This document shows, one piece after another, positions 49,140 through 59,423 of a stretch of DNA of 64,000 nt. Origin of the DNA: Osedax fenrisi (Eukaryota > Annelida > Polychaeta > Sabellida > Siboglinidae); contig OZ025244.1 of the NCBI GenBank assembly GCA_964019155.1, forward strand, positions 23,197,529 through 23,261,528, in the 5' to 3' direction. Made by a program: the position numbers and the translations under genes. The notes below the pieces were generated by a model. The model was not told where the DNA came from and ran no database searches. It saw only the letters and a list, made by a program, of their open reading frames with translations. How positions within the stretch are numbered: the first letter of the stretch is position 1; each line of letters begins with the position of its first letter.

Positions 49140-49467
49140 TAGTAATGATGCTACTTATTATAATGAAGTTGAATACGTTGGAGGTGATGATGATGATTCT
49201 GGTTATGATAAAGAATATACGATGATGTGATGATGCATATGATGATGCAGATGATGTTGATGATGATACCAATCAGCATGGAATTACCTTAGCCACTATA
49301 GTATACATTACAACCACTAGACACAGCAGTATACTACACAGTATAGAAGTATACATACATGTATAATACTCGACTAGACGCCTGCAATTCATTTATCTGA
49401 TAAATATGTAACATTTTAATAATAATATTTATTAATTTAAATAAAATACATATATATATACAAAATC

Positions 49468-49504
<37 letters not shown>

Positions 49505-50470
49505 ATAAAATATACATATCGGATACAAATGTACCCCAACAAAATGCATAGACTTGTATAATAATATGTTATAAATAACTGTGAGGTATACATAACTGCC
49601 CAGAATATCTTAACCAAAATCTAAACGTGCAACTCTTTCTCACCAAACATGAAATATAAGTCGCATTTATATTTCATAATTATTGAATTACCTTTCCACC
49701 ATTCTCATAAATACCGTAGTATATTTCCAAGTAGCAATGTTATGCTCACTCGATAAGCATAGTCCAACTAAACGTATAATATAGCTTACACTTCGACACA
49801 TCTTAGGATTCGTTTACACGGTAAATAACATCTTCGCAGACTAGAACCTAGACCACCTTATCATTGTGTAATAGAAGTATAACGAAATGTAAGACAATGT
49901 ATCATAGTAGATATGGACCGTGTTAACACGCCCTTATTATAAGTACAAGCATCGTTATGAACATGCATGATTCGTTTACATTACGCTACGTGATTCCACT
50001 CTAAATCATTATCTTCTTCGATTAATAGTTACACTATTATATAAATAAGTAACCTATATATCTAATTCAAGCTAATCCTAGTATGATTCTATAATCCTAT
50101 ATGTTGTATTATTTGTATACCATCCTTTCAAATCATAAATCTCTTTCTCGTATTACATCTATAATTATCGATCTAAAGACTAACAAAATCTACCCCGTAA
50201 CCTCCAAATGATATTACTATATTATTTATAATATTTTATAATTTCTCAAAAGCAAATCAATTTATCAATTAGCTACCTAAATATAAATACACCTAGCTTT
50301 ATTTTGTAACTTATTTACATCGTATTAAAACTTCTTAATAAGTACTATACTATACTATATATGAATGAATCAGATAGAGTGTAAACACTCAGGAAAACAT
50401 AAAAGCAAAGCTTGACTAGGTATTTTCCCACTCAACTTGATAAAAGAATTACAAGAATAACAATAAATAA
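49140..50470. other. Unassigned DNA
   Basis: Imperfect GAT repeats (49140-49270), a (TA)n run (49474-49500), then AT-rich sequence without recognisable genes. Confidence 0.5.
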
Positions 50471-50479
50471 AAAAATATA

Positions 50480-50547
50480 AGTAAATTATAAAATGACAAT
50501 AACTTAATTTAAAATTTCAATTTTGTATATCATTATAACTATAATGT

Positions 50548-50608
<61 letters not shown>

Positions 50609-50770
50609 TATTGTATATATTATTAAAGTGATTTGAAGAAATATAATAAAATTATAAAATGACAATTATAAAATGATAATAACTTATTTTAAAATTTCAA
50701 TTTTGTATATAATTATAAATATAATGTTGTATATATATATACTATTGTATATATTATTAAAGTTATTTGA
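50480..50770. repeat. Tandem duplication, about 170-bp unit with differing TA tracts
   Basis: ATGACAATAACTTAATTTAA through TTGTATATTATTAAAG occurs at about 50492-50632 and again at about 50660-50763. The first copy contains a TA run (50549-50607) of about 60 bp, the second only about 12 bp. Confidence 0.8.
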
Positions 50771-50879
50771 TTTGTAAATGTGATTCGTGTAAATGAAAAT
50801 CGTGCTGAATAAATAAGTAAGTATATACTTGAATATTGTTATCAAGGAGATGTCATCATTTTCAGTTAAATACAAAATA

Positions 50880-51510
50880 AAATATAATAAATAATAAAAG
50901 TATATATAAATAAAATATATAAATGTATATTAAAAGAAGAAAAATATATAACACAAATGAAATAAATGCATAAAATATGTTAAAAAATAAAAATGAAAAA
51001 GAGAAAAATATAAAGAAACTAAACACAATAAAAAATATAAAAAGTTAACTAATACTAAGAGGTAATAAATACTTTAATATTTTTTTTTAAAGTTTTTGTA
51101 TTCATTAATTTGTGAAAAGAAGCTGGTAATGCATTCCATATCTCAGGAGCTTTGTTAGTGAGGCAAAACGATTTTCTATGTGTTACCTAATTTTAGGTAA
51201 AACCAATTTTTTCGATAAAGGCTTATAAATATTTGAATTTTGTGTAAAAAGATATTGTAAAATTATAGGCAAAGATTTATTTATATATCTATTTATATAT
51301 TTTAAGATATTAATCTTTATAATATCTTGAAATTTTAAAAGATTGAATTTTTTATAAATTGTATCTATATCTACATTAAAAGAAAAAAAACAAATTTTGT
51401 ATTACCCTATTTTGCAATATAATAATTGGTTGAATATTAGACAAAATATACTACCCCAAATAGATGAACAATAATTTAGATGACTTTCAAAAATACTATG
51501 ATTATATATA
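50880..51510 (-). mobile_element. LINE C-terminal fragment
   Basis: The minus strand gives NYCSSIWGSIFCLIF (about 51430-51475) and later HRKSFCLTNKAPEIWNALPA (about 51120-51179), the last conserved region of CR1/jockey-group ORF2. Truncated and frameshifted. Confidence 0.75.
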
Positions 51511-51519
51511 ATATATATA

Positions 51520-52030
51520 ATATATATATATATATAATCTCGCTGACCATCCCTTGTGTATCCACTTTCATACAACTGTAGGATAACCTACATAACCATT
51601 ATTACTTTCTCTATTATTACGGACTATATCACCTATTATGTTGTCACATCCAGATTTAAACATGAACTCGTATCTCCATAGTTACCAAGCATCTACATAT
51701 TAAAGTCATGGCCTCTAAATAAATACAGACCTTCTTTAAATCTATACATTTTATTGTATTACTATCAATACATTATTCATATTTTATAGATAATAATATA
51801 TTAAATCCACTGCAAAGTGTGTTCCTCACTAATATCTCCATACACTTCTTTTACAATTGTAACATCCCATTTTCATATATGTTAAAATAATGAATTAGTC
51901 ATTGTTTAATTTAATTCGATATTAATTCTGTATTTAATACCATCGATCAAACTATAGTTTGTCACATCTTTCGAAAATTTTCTTTTATGATATTGAACTA
52001 TTATAACCTTGTAACCTTGTAACCAATTTG
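51520..52030. other. AT-rich DNA, nothing recognised
   Basis: Short TA repeats at 51505-51536; no coding or repeat signature. Confidence 0.5.
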
Positions 52031-52109
52031 TTTAGACACTGCGATATACATCAGTAATGAGTTTTCGGCGGTGTATCGTATATTAATTATTATAAGCTAT
52101 ATTAAATAG

Positions 52110-54860
52110 ATGTGTTTTCAATTAGACTTTAAAGGTGTGATCAGAAACTATAGATCTAATTGAGTGAGGTAGGGAGTTCCATAGTGGAGGTGATATTATA
52201 GAAAAAGAAGATTCCTGTTTTTTATTAAGTGATAAAGTTATTGGTATATTTAGTTTGTATTTATGTATTGTTCGTTGTGGTCGGGATGACTTTTAGTTCG
52301 TAAGTAGTTCAGTAAGATAGTCAGGTTTATTATTATGGGTGGCATGGTGGGTCAGTAGGAGTAATTTGTATTGTATGCGGTAAGGGATGGGTAGCCAGTG
52401 AATGGATTTCATATAAGGTGTGATATGTTGTCTTGAGTATTTTTTTATCCTGAAAATGGTTCTGATGGCTCTATATTGTAATTTAGTGAGCATTTTGATA
52501 GTATGTGCTGGGAGTGAATTTAAAGTAGAGTTACAGTAGTCAAGTCGGGGCAGTATTAAGGAAGTAACTAGTAGTTTGGCAAGTTTAGTAGTTATAGAAG
52601 GTATAATAAGTCGGATCGTATGTAAGGTGTAATTAATGGACTTCGATATATTAGTTATATGTGGTAGATAAGACAGCTTTTGGTCAAGTGTTAGGCCGAG
52701 GTTTTTAGCTTGGTTAGAGTATTCTATAATGTGATTATTAATAATAATAGGTGGTATGGAATGATGTATTTATTAATAAAGCTTTTGTTTTAAGGCTATT
52801 CAATAGTAGGGAGTTATTTGAAATCCATTTACTAATGTCATTAATGCATTTATTTATAGTATTTATGTTATTGATTGGGTCAGGTAAATTACAGTATAGC
52901 TGTAAGTCATCCGCATATGAGTGAAAGTGTATATCGGGGTATTCGTCAAGTAAGTAAAGTAAAGGGGAAATATATATATTAAAGAGAATTGGACCTAAAA
53001 CATAACCTTGGGGTACACCATGAGTTGTGTGGCGGGGTTCTGTTATGGCGTTATCTATACATATAGAAAATGATCTGTTAATTAGGTAGGATGTAAACCA
53101 ACTAAGGACAGAATCTTTAATACCAATGTTCTCTAATCTTCGAATAAGCATATTATGGTCTAATGTATCGAAAGCCGACGACAATTCAAGTAGAATCAGT
53201 ATGGTGGGAGTATTTTTTGGAAATAGTAGTATATTGTTTAAAGTATGGAGTAGTGAAGTTTCAGTGCTATTGTCCGTTGTATAAGCACTTTGTAATGCAT
53301 GCAGTATGTTATTATTATTGATGTATGTTCTAAGTTGTTTAGCAATTATTATTTCAATTGTCTTAGATATGAAAGAAAGGTTGGATATGGGACGATAATT
53401 AGAAAGAGTTGACCTATCAATGGACTGGTTTTTAGGGATGGGAATTATATGGGCATATTTCATGTGGGATGGGAAGATACCTGCAGTTAGTGAGCGATCG
53501 ATAATTTTTTTGTAGAATGGAGAAAGAAGGGATGAAAGAGAATGTAATAAACATAATGGAATTGGGTCTAGTTTACATGTAGATTTAACTGTTAATAAAA
53601 TATTAATTGATATTGATAATGGTTGGTAATGAAAAAGTGGAAAATGAGTATATTGGGCTTGATATTGGTGGGATACAGGGTCGAAGGAGAGTATCTATAA
53701 TTGATGATGTTTTTATGTAAAAGTAAGAGTCAAAGTTAGTCGCATTAGTTAAAGGGGAGTTATCAGTCAGTATTCGTTTTGTCAGTTTTCCTAGTAGTGT
53801 TGACGATATTCTAAATAATTTCTTAGTATCTTTTCCAGCTGATTTAATTTGATCTATGCAATATTTATTATTAGCAGTTTTTATTAATTTTCTATAATTA
53901 GAAAGTGAATGTTTAAAAATATTTAATTCATTTGAGCTTTTGGATTTTCGCCAATTCCTTTCTTTAATTCTAAGTGAGCGTTTTGCTGTGTGTAACGAAT
54001 TATTGAACCATAACGTATTATGTCGAGCTGTATAAGTTTTAGTGATAATAGGGGCATGTTTATCTAGGACAATACTAAGGTTACTAGCAAAGCTTTCTAT
54101 ATGAGATGAATCTGTTATATTGTTGTACAAAATGTTGAAGTCATTTATAAAATTAGCGATATTTATATTATCTAATTTTCTGTAGTGAACTTTCTTGGAT
54201 GGTCTGATTGGTTTAGGGATATGTAGGGAGCAGCTAACAAGGTGGTAGTCAATGATTAAACTATGAACATTAGTATTAGAAATTATATTCGAAGATGTGT
54301 TAGATATAATTAGGTCTAATATGTTTCCAGATGAATGTGTGGAAGACTTGACATGTTGTAAGAAATTATGACAATTTATGATATTAATAAATGTATTTGA
54401 ATTATGTGAGTTTGGTAAAATTGGTATATTGAAATCACCAAGTAGTATACTGTTGGTGGAGATCATAGACAATAGGTTGTCAATTTCATCGATGAAGTAA
54501 GGAATTGAATTATTAGGAGGTCTATAAATTGTTATAATTGTAAGTGGTTGTGATTTAGGAGGGTGAAAGGTACATGAGAAGGCTTCTGAATTATCAAGTG
54601 ATAGGTCACTTGACTGTATTAATTTCAAGGCATTTGAATATAGCACACTGACACCGCCACTATAGTGTGGGGCGTGGTAGGTGAATAAAGTTAGTAGTTG
54701 GGGTATTAAGGGATGCAATTATGGGTAGATCCTTGATAGAAAGCCAAGTTTCTGTTATACATAAAATATCTATCTTAGTATCATGAAATATATTTAAAAT
54801 AATATCTACTTTATTTCTAATGGAACAAGCGTTAAGTGTTGCTACCTTTAGTAATGGAGA
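52110..54860 (-). pseudogene. L2 ORF2: endonuclease, reverse transcriptase
   Basis: Starts near 54860 with LNACSIRNKVDIILN and DILCITETWL (endonuclease N-terminus). 54718-53603 gives SGGVSVLYSN, IYRPPNNS, LLGDFNIP, NILDLIISNTSSN and IDYHLVSC (endonuclease motifs), then a basic linker. After a frameshift near 53610 come KLDPIPLCLLH and, from 53463, NYRPISNLSFISKTIEIIIA, ELSSAFDTLDHNMLIRRLE, GVPQGYVLGPILFNIYISPL and HSYADDLQLYCNL (catalytic YADD intact). A frameshift near 52760 precedes RLDYCNSTLNSLPA and ITPYMKSIHWLPIPYRIQYK, then a stop near 52308 and PPLWNSLPHSIRS. RT residues are complete, but the frame is broken in at least three places. Confidence 0.88.
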
Positions 54861-54989
54861 AGAAGATAAACGTTTAGTTGAGGGTAATAATGTTGGTGAT
54901 GAAGATATATATGACGGTATATGTGATGAGGATAGTAGGTTTGATGGTGATAGTTGTGATACACACTAGATGTTATAGGTTGTGCAGAT

Positions 54990-56081
54990 AGAGGTGAAAG
55001 TGGAGATTGGTGATTGGTTTGTGATAATGGTGGAATAGGAGTGGTTGAATGTCATTGTGAAGATTGATGTGATGACTGAGAATTACTGATTGATGAATTC
55101 AGTGAATTGGTATTTAATCTATATGCATTGTAGGATGTAGACCATGTATTGTATGTGTCATTTGAAATATAAATTGGGTTCTTATTCCAGTCTATCTTGG
55201 AGTTGGTCAAATGACGAAGTTCAAAGGAGTTAGTGTAGTCATTGAAGGTACATTTGAAATTAGATGGGGCTAAGTTAGATTTTGTTGCATGGAAAAGAAC
55301 TCTACCATGTGTTCGCTCAGTGATAGATCGTTCAGCACGAATGTATAGGTGATTGTATATTGAGTTACTGCGGATGAATGGAATTTTGGAGTAAAAGTAG
55401 GAACACTGACTTGGTGTATTAAAGAAAATAATAACAGTTGCATTAGAAAAATTATATGATTTTAGAGCATGTGTAGGTATATTGATGTAAGTGAGTAATT
55501 CTAGAAGAAATTCACGAGATTTTTCGGATGGTTTAATATGCTCAATAACTACAGAAAGGGGGATGGGTGGTTAGGTAAGTATTGGTTGGTAGTGGAAGAT
55601 GGATTAGGGACTGGTATAAAATGAGTTGGTAATTTACCGACAAGAAAGTTAATAAGTGGAGTATTGGGGGGGTTATTAATTCTTTTCCATGCAATTTTAT
55701 CAGATTTGGGGGGGAGTAAGGGAGGTATGCATGAGCGGTGAAGGTTATTAAACGAGAGGGGTTTAGCTATGGAAGTGATGGATCGTAATCGTTTAGTGGC
55801 AACAGGGGATAGGCGAGTGGGGATAGTAAGGATGGTAGGAACAGTGGATGAGTTGGGGGTGACTGGGGTATGGACTCTGATATAGTTTGGGATGAAGGGT
55901 TGGGTGGTGGGGTGAGCGGTGAAGATGTAGAAAAAGTGGGTTGTGGTAGTGCAGGTGCAGGGGAGCTCATGGGAGAGGTTTGGGAGGAGCTATTAGAGAG
56001 TATCTTACGTTGGGACGGTCTAGAGTCAGTTCTACAGTTGGTACAAAACCAGTAGAAACCAGATTTTTGGAGGGCAGTCAT
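54990..56081 (-). pseudogene. L2 ORF1 remnant (nucleic-acid binding protein)
   Basis: The frame starting at 56081 has FYWFCTNCR near its N-terminus, the end of a PHD-like zinc finger common in L2/CR1 ORF1, then a Ser/Pro/Gln-rich linker (SSPAPALPQPTFSTSSPLTP). A later frame (about 55130-55570) contains VVIEHIKPSEKSREFLLELL, ATVIIFFNTPSQCSYFY and IRAERSITERTHGRVLFHAT, an RRM-like chaperone region. The first zinc-binding residues are missing, and frameshifts split the parts. Inferred role: binding of the element's RNA. Confidence 0.7.
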
Positions 56082-56289
56082 TTTGTTAAGGGTAGATTTG
56101 GAGATAGCCTTATTTTAGTGCTTTTTTTAATGCCTAATCAAACGTTTATATTATTAGGATAAACAATTTATATATAAAAGTGAAATCAAATATTCTAGAA
56201 CTATATGATTTCTAGTTAATTCAAAAAAAGAAGAGCCTAAAATTCAGTATTTATCGATATATTAGAAATCTTCTGAGGCATATTAATTA

Positions 56290-56314
56290 TCGGCCACTAT
56301 CCCTTTCCCTCCCC
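56290..56314 (+). mobile_element. MITE family C, right terminus only
   Basis: TCGGCCACTATCC, then CTTTCCCTCCCC followed by TA: the right end as in the family C copy at 60940-61551 with a few changes. The matching left end was not found, and the sequence to the left is not obviously homologous. Confidence 0.6.
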
Positions 56315-56329
56315 TACTGATATAAATTA

Positions 56330-56784
56330 TGGTCTGAATCTAGAGAAGATCGTCGATTATTGTTATTATCATTTCTATAATGATAAGAATACAATTATTT
56401 ATTATTTGATAGATTCACAACATATATTACAATGTAATTTTAAATATAACCGGCAGATATAACCTTAAATACAATTCATTAGCAATGTTAAATAAATGTT
56501 AATTTATTATATTATTATAATAATACTTTTTTAATTTATTATATTTATTTATTTGTAGTATACAAATAATTACTAATAAAATATTTCATAATTATATTAC
56601 TATAGTTTAAATTAAATTACAGTATATATGTAGTAGCCTAATATATTTTCATTAATAAACTAACAAAATAAATATATTATTAAATTTAATTATGAAGTAT
56701 AAAATAAAATACATTACTACAAGTGAAAAATTCATAAAAATGATATTAAACATTTGATTTTAAGCTATATATTAGTATACTACA

Positions 56785-56834
<50 letters not shown>

Positions 56835-57030
56835 TATATTAATAGTATTAATAATATATATATATATTAATTTATATAAAATAAATATAAAAGTAATATA
56901 GATGGTGAAACAGGTGTATTTTAGTGACACAAATAAGTACTGCTCATATTTAATTCTGAAATAATAATAATAATCGGCGGCCTTATCTGTGATCATTCAA
57001 GTTCGGTATAAGATGATAATTGTTATAATA
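56330..57030. other. AT-rich DNA flanking the Harbinger element
   Basis: Contains a (TA)n run (56786-56829). The left end of the Harbinger element should lie in 56830-57040; ATGGTG at 56901 and its complement near 59273 are weak candidates for terminal repeats. Confidence 0.5.
56786..56829. repeat. (TA)n microsatellite
   Basis: Uninterrupted TA run. Confidence 0.95.
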
Positions 57031-57049
57031 ATCTTATAAAATAATATCC

Positions 57050-57717
57050 AGCTTCATGATTACTTGAATTTATCTAGAAAGTCTGTGGAAGATGACGAAG
57101 CTCCAAAATGTACCTACTATGAATCATTGGATGGCATCTTTGATGTTAGACACCTGCATGAAATACCGCAGAGTTTAGGAACAGGTGTTGAAGATCAAGG
57201 TAGAGTAATTATTTTATATATTTTATATTTTACATTTTAATTATAATGTTATAATCTTATATATATATAATATGCAAGAGACATGGCAAGAGACGGTTCC
57301 TCAAGATAAAATTTAGATGAAATAGATGATTCTCAAAAAATATATTCGCCAGATCTTTCTATAATGCCAGATACTGACACAACGCCAACTCTATTTACAA
57401 CACCAACGCCAGCTACAACGCTAACGACAACGCCATATACACCGAGAACTCAAACCCCAACTATATAATATAGATTAATAATGAGGGTGGGTACCAAACG
57501 TCGTAGGAGTTACAAATTATCGGAAGCGTTAGTAAAATTATCAGACAAAATAAATATTCTATTTGAAAGATTGGCAGATACGGGAGAGAGTGTCATTGTA
57601 ATGTTATCGGATAAAATAGATAAATTCGAATCCAAACTGAATATTATCGAAAATAATCAATCTACGTTATTAACTAATCAACAGCAAATAATGTCTATGT
57701 TGCAAAATATAAATTAA
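57050..57717 (+). pseudogene. PIF/Harbinger Myb/SANT-like accessory protein
   Basis: The second protein of Harbinger transposons helps the transposase enter the nucleus and bind ends. 57075-57200 encodes KSVEDDEAPKCTYYESLDGI then FDVRHLHEIPQSLGTG, the segment after the Myb/SANT domain. A GT at 57201 and an AG near 57277 suggest an intron. Then come a Thr/Pro-rich linker (57360-57460) and the C-terminal KRRRSYKLSEALVKLSDKIN with a coiled-coil-like helix ending QQIMSMLQNIN and stop at 57715-57717. In-frame stops (about 57310 and 57466) and loss of the Myb N-terminus make it a pseudogene. It converges on the transposase with about 160 bp between. Confidence 0.7.
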
Positions 57718-57874
57718 CTTGTAACACAAATGAGTCAACAACATTTTAATTATACATAATTATACATTTATATTTTTGTTGATATTTTATAATTTGTTAT
57801 TTATAACCGTATATTGATTATTTTCTTATACATAAAAAAACTAATTATATATAATAATAATATAATATGATTAT

Positions 57875-58975
57875 TTAGTTAAATGTATTCAATACATATT
57901 GTCTAATATGATTTTCATTTGTTTCTTCATGTAATACATAATATACATCATTAACTTCATTAATGTCATTATATGCATCTTAAGTCAAATCATTGTTATA
58001 AATGCATATATTATATACAAGGAAGCAAGAATATATAACATATCTCAAATTCTGACTTTATGTATCTTGTCGTTTAAGTAAACTACTGAATCTGGCTTTT
58101 AAGAATCCGCATGCTTGTTCAATAGCCAGTCTTGCACTCGAAAGCTTGAAGTTGAAAGGAATCTTTCCTTCCGTTAAATGCATTCCCGGATAAGGTTTAA
58201 CCATCCATGGCAAAGAAGTAAATTAAGATTATCTTCTGTTCATCGGTAGTAAACCTTGACTATATATTATCATATCTTGTTTTAAATGGTTAACGTTGTA
58301 AAACACAAGCATCATGAGCTTTACCTGGCATTACTATAAATAAATCTATAAATATTCTTTGTGAATCATACACAGCTTGCACATTAAGCGAATACAATTT
58401 TGTTCGATTATAATAATCTATTCTTGATTCTCTAGGCGCAATTATGTGTTCAATCATTTACATCGGCGCATTGAAGGAATCCTCTACGCCCAAATCCTTC
58501 TTTTAAAGTAGTGAGTCCTTGTTGCGTATCATCAATACGAATCGAATTATATAAACAACGACATATTTCTATAATAACCTTATTTTTCCACATATCTGCT
58601 ACTGATCTGCTCATTTTAAAGATTATACCCGTTGATCTATATTCCAAATGTGTGGCTAATTTCCAAAGTGTTACCGCTACTTTACATTCAACACTCACTA
58701 CATTAGTTGTACGTACACAATTATTTGTATCAATTGTTTGACCGATAGCATTACATACATAATTAAATGAAGTTCGGGTTAACCTAAAGTGTTGTTTTAA
58801 TGTACGGTCAGACATTTTCATAATTTCGTTATGCCAAACTGATAATCTTGTATTATATTGTATGCTACTATGCTACCTATCTCATATTGATTGATGGTGT
58901 ATACGTTATTCTTCAATTAATAATTCTATTAATAAAGGCCAAGATATTTTCGTCACATTCATCTTCTTCGTCCAT
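57875..58975 (-). pseudogene. PIF/Harbinger DDE transposase
   Basis: Cut-and-paste transposase of the DDE_Tnp_4 type. ATG at 58975 (MDEEDECDENI). After a frameshift comes MSDRTLKQHFRLTRTSFNYV, then VECKVAVTLWKLATHLEYRS and FKMSRSVADMWKNKVIIEIC (the HTH-like region, about 58560-58710). GFGRRGFLQCADVND-TH (about 58430-58500) holds the first catalytic Asp, with a frame change just after it. YDSQRIFIDLFIVMPGKAHD (about 58315-58375) holds the second. KPYPGMHLTEGKIPFNFKLS then SARLAIEQACGFLKARFSSL (about 58090-58200) holds the Glu. It ends NHIRQYVLNTFN at 57875. The length (about 360 codons) is normal. At least three frameshifts or stops. Catalytic residues are all still readable. Confidence 0.88.
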
Positions 58976-58979
58976 TAAG

Positions 58980-59420
58980 AATATTAAATTTCTATGAAAT
59001 ATTGTAATTTTTTATTAGAATTTTTTAAATAATGAAATCTATATTATTATATATTTTAATATATATTTTTAGTTATAGTTTACTTTAGTATATTATGGTT
59101 TGTATATTTTACGGTTTATGAACATATTACGGTTATTCCTTATGTATATAGTACGGTTAGTATATTTCATGGTTATTACTTTCAGTTATTATATATTACA
59201 AGTTATTATTATTTACTATTTCTTAAATAGCACTAATTAATGCACTAATTAATACAATACCAATGACGATACAGGCTAACACCATTTGTTATGTGTCGAT
59301 AAACTGTTCTATATTTAAATTTATAAATTTAATGTTAAGCTCATAAATCTAACTACATTATTTTATATTTTATAATTGAAAGAATAGTTGTAAATATAAA
59401 CCTTAATAAATAAATGTATT
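58980..59420. other. AT-rich DNA between Harbinger and L2 remnants
   Basis: Loose repeats of TACGGTTATT-like sequence at 59085-59185; no gene recognised. Probably contains the right end of the Harbinger element. Confidence 0.45.
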
Positions 59421-59423
59421 AGA

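Larger units (their letters stand above)
52030..56095 (-). mobile_element. L2-type LINE, best preserved copy
   Basis: About 4 kb on the minus strand with remains of ORF1 (56081 to about 54990) and ORF2 (about 54860 to 52110). ORF2 has an N-terminal endonuclease, RT and the L2-typical C-terminal HWLPI/RIQYK region. Only a handful of lesions were seen, far fewer than in its neighbours, so this is a young copy. The 5' end seems truncated inside ORF1 and no target duplication was identified. A MITE C right end lies just beyond (56290-56314). Confidence 0.88.

Noticed and set aside
55870..56162. Plus-strand Gly/Glu/Val-rich frames
   Set aside because: Antisense of the Ser/Pro-rich linker of L2 ORF1.
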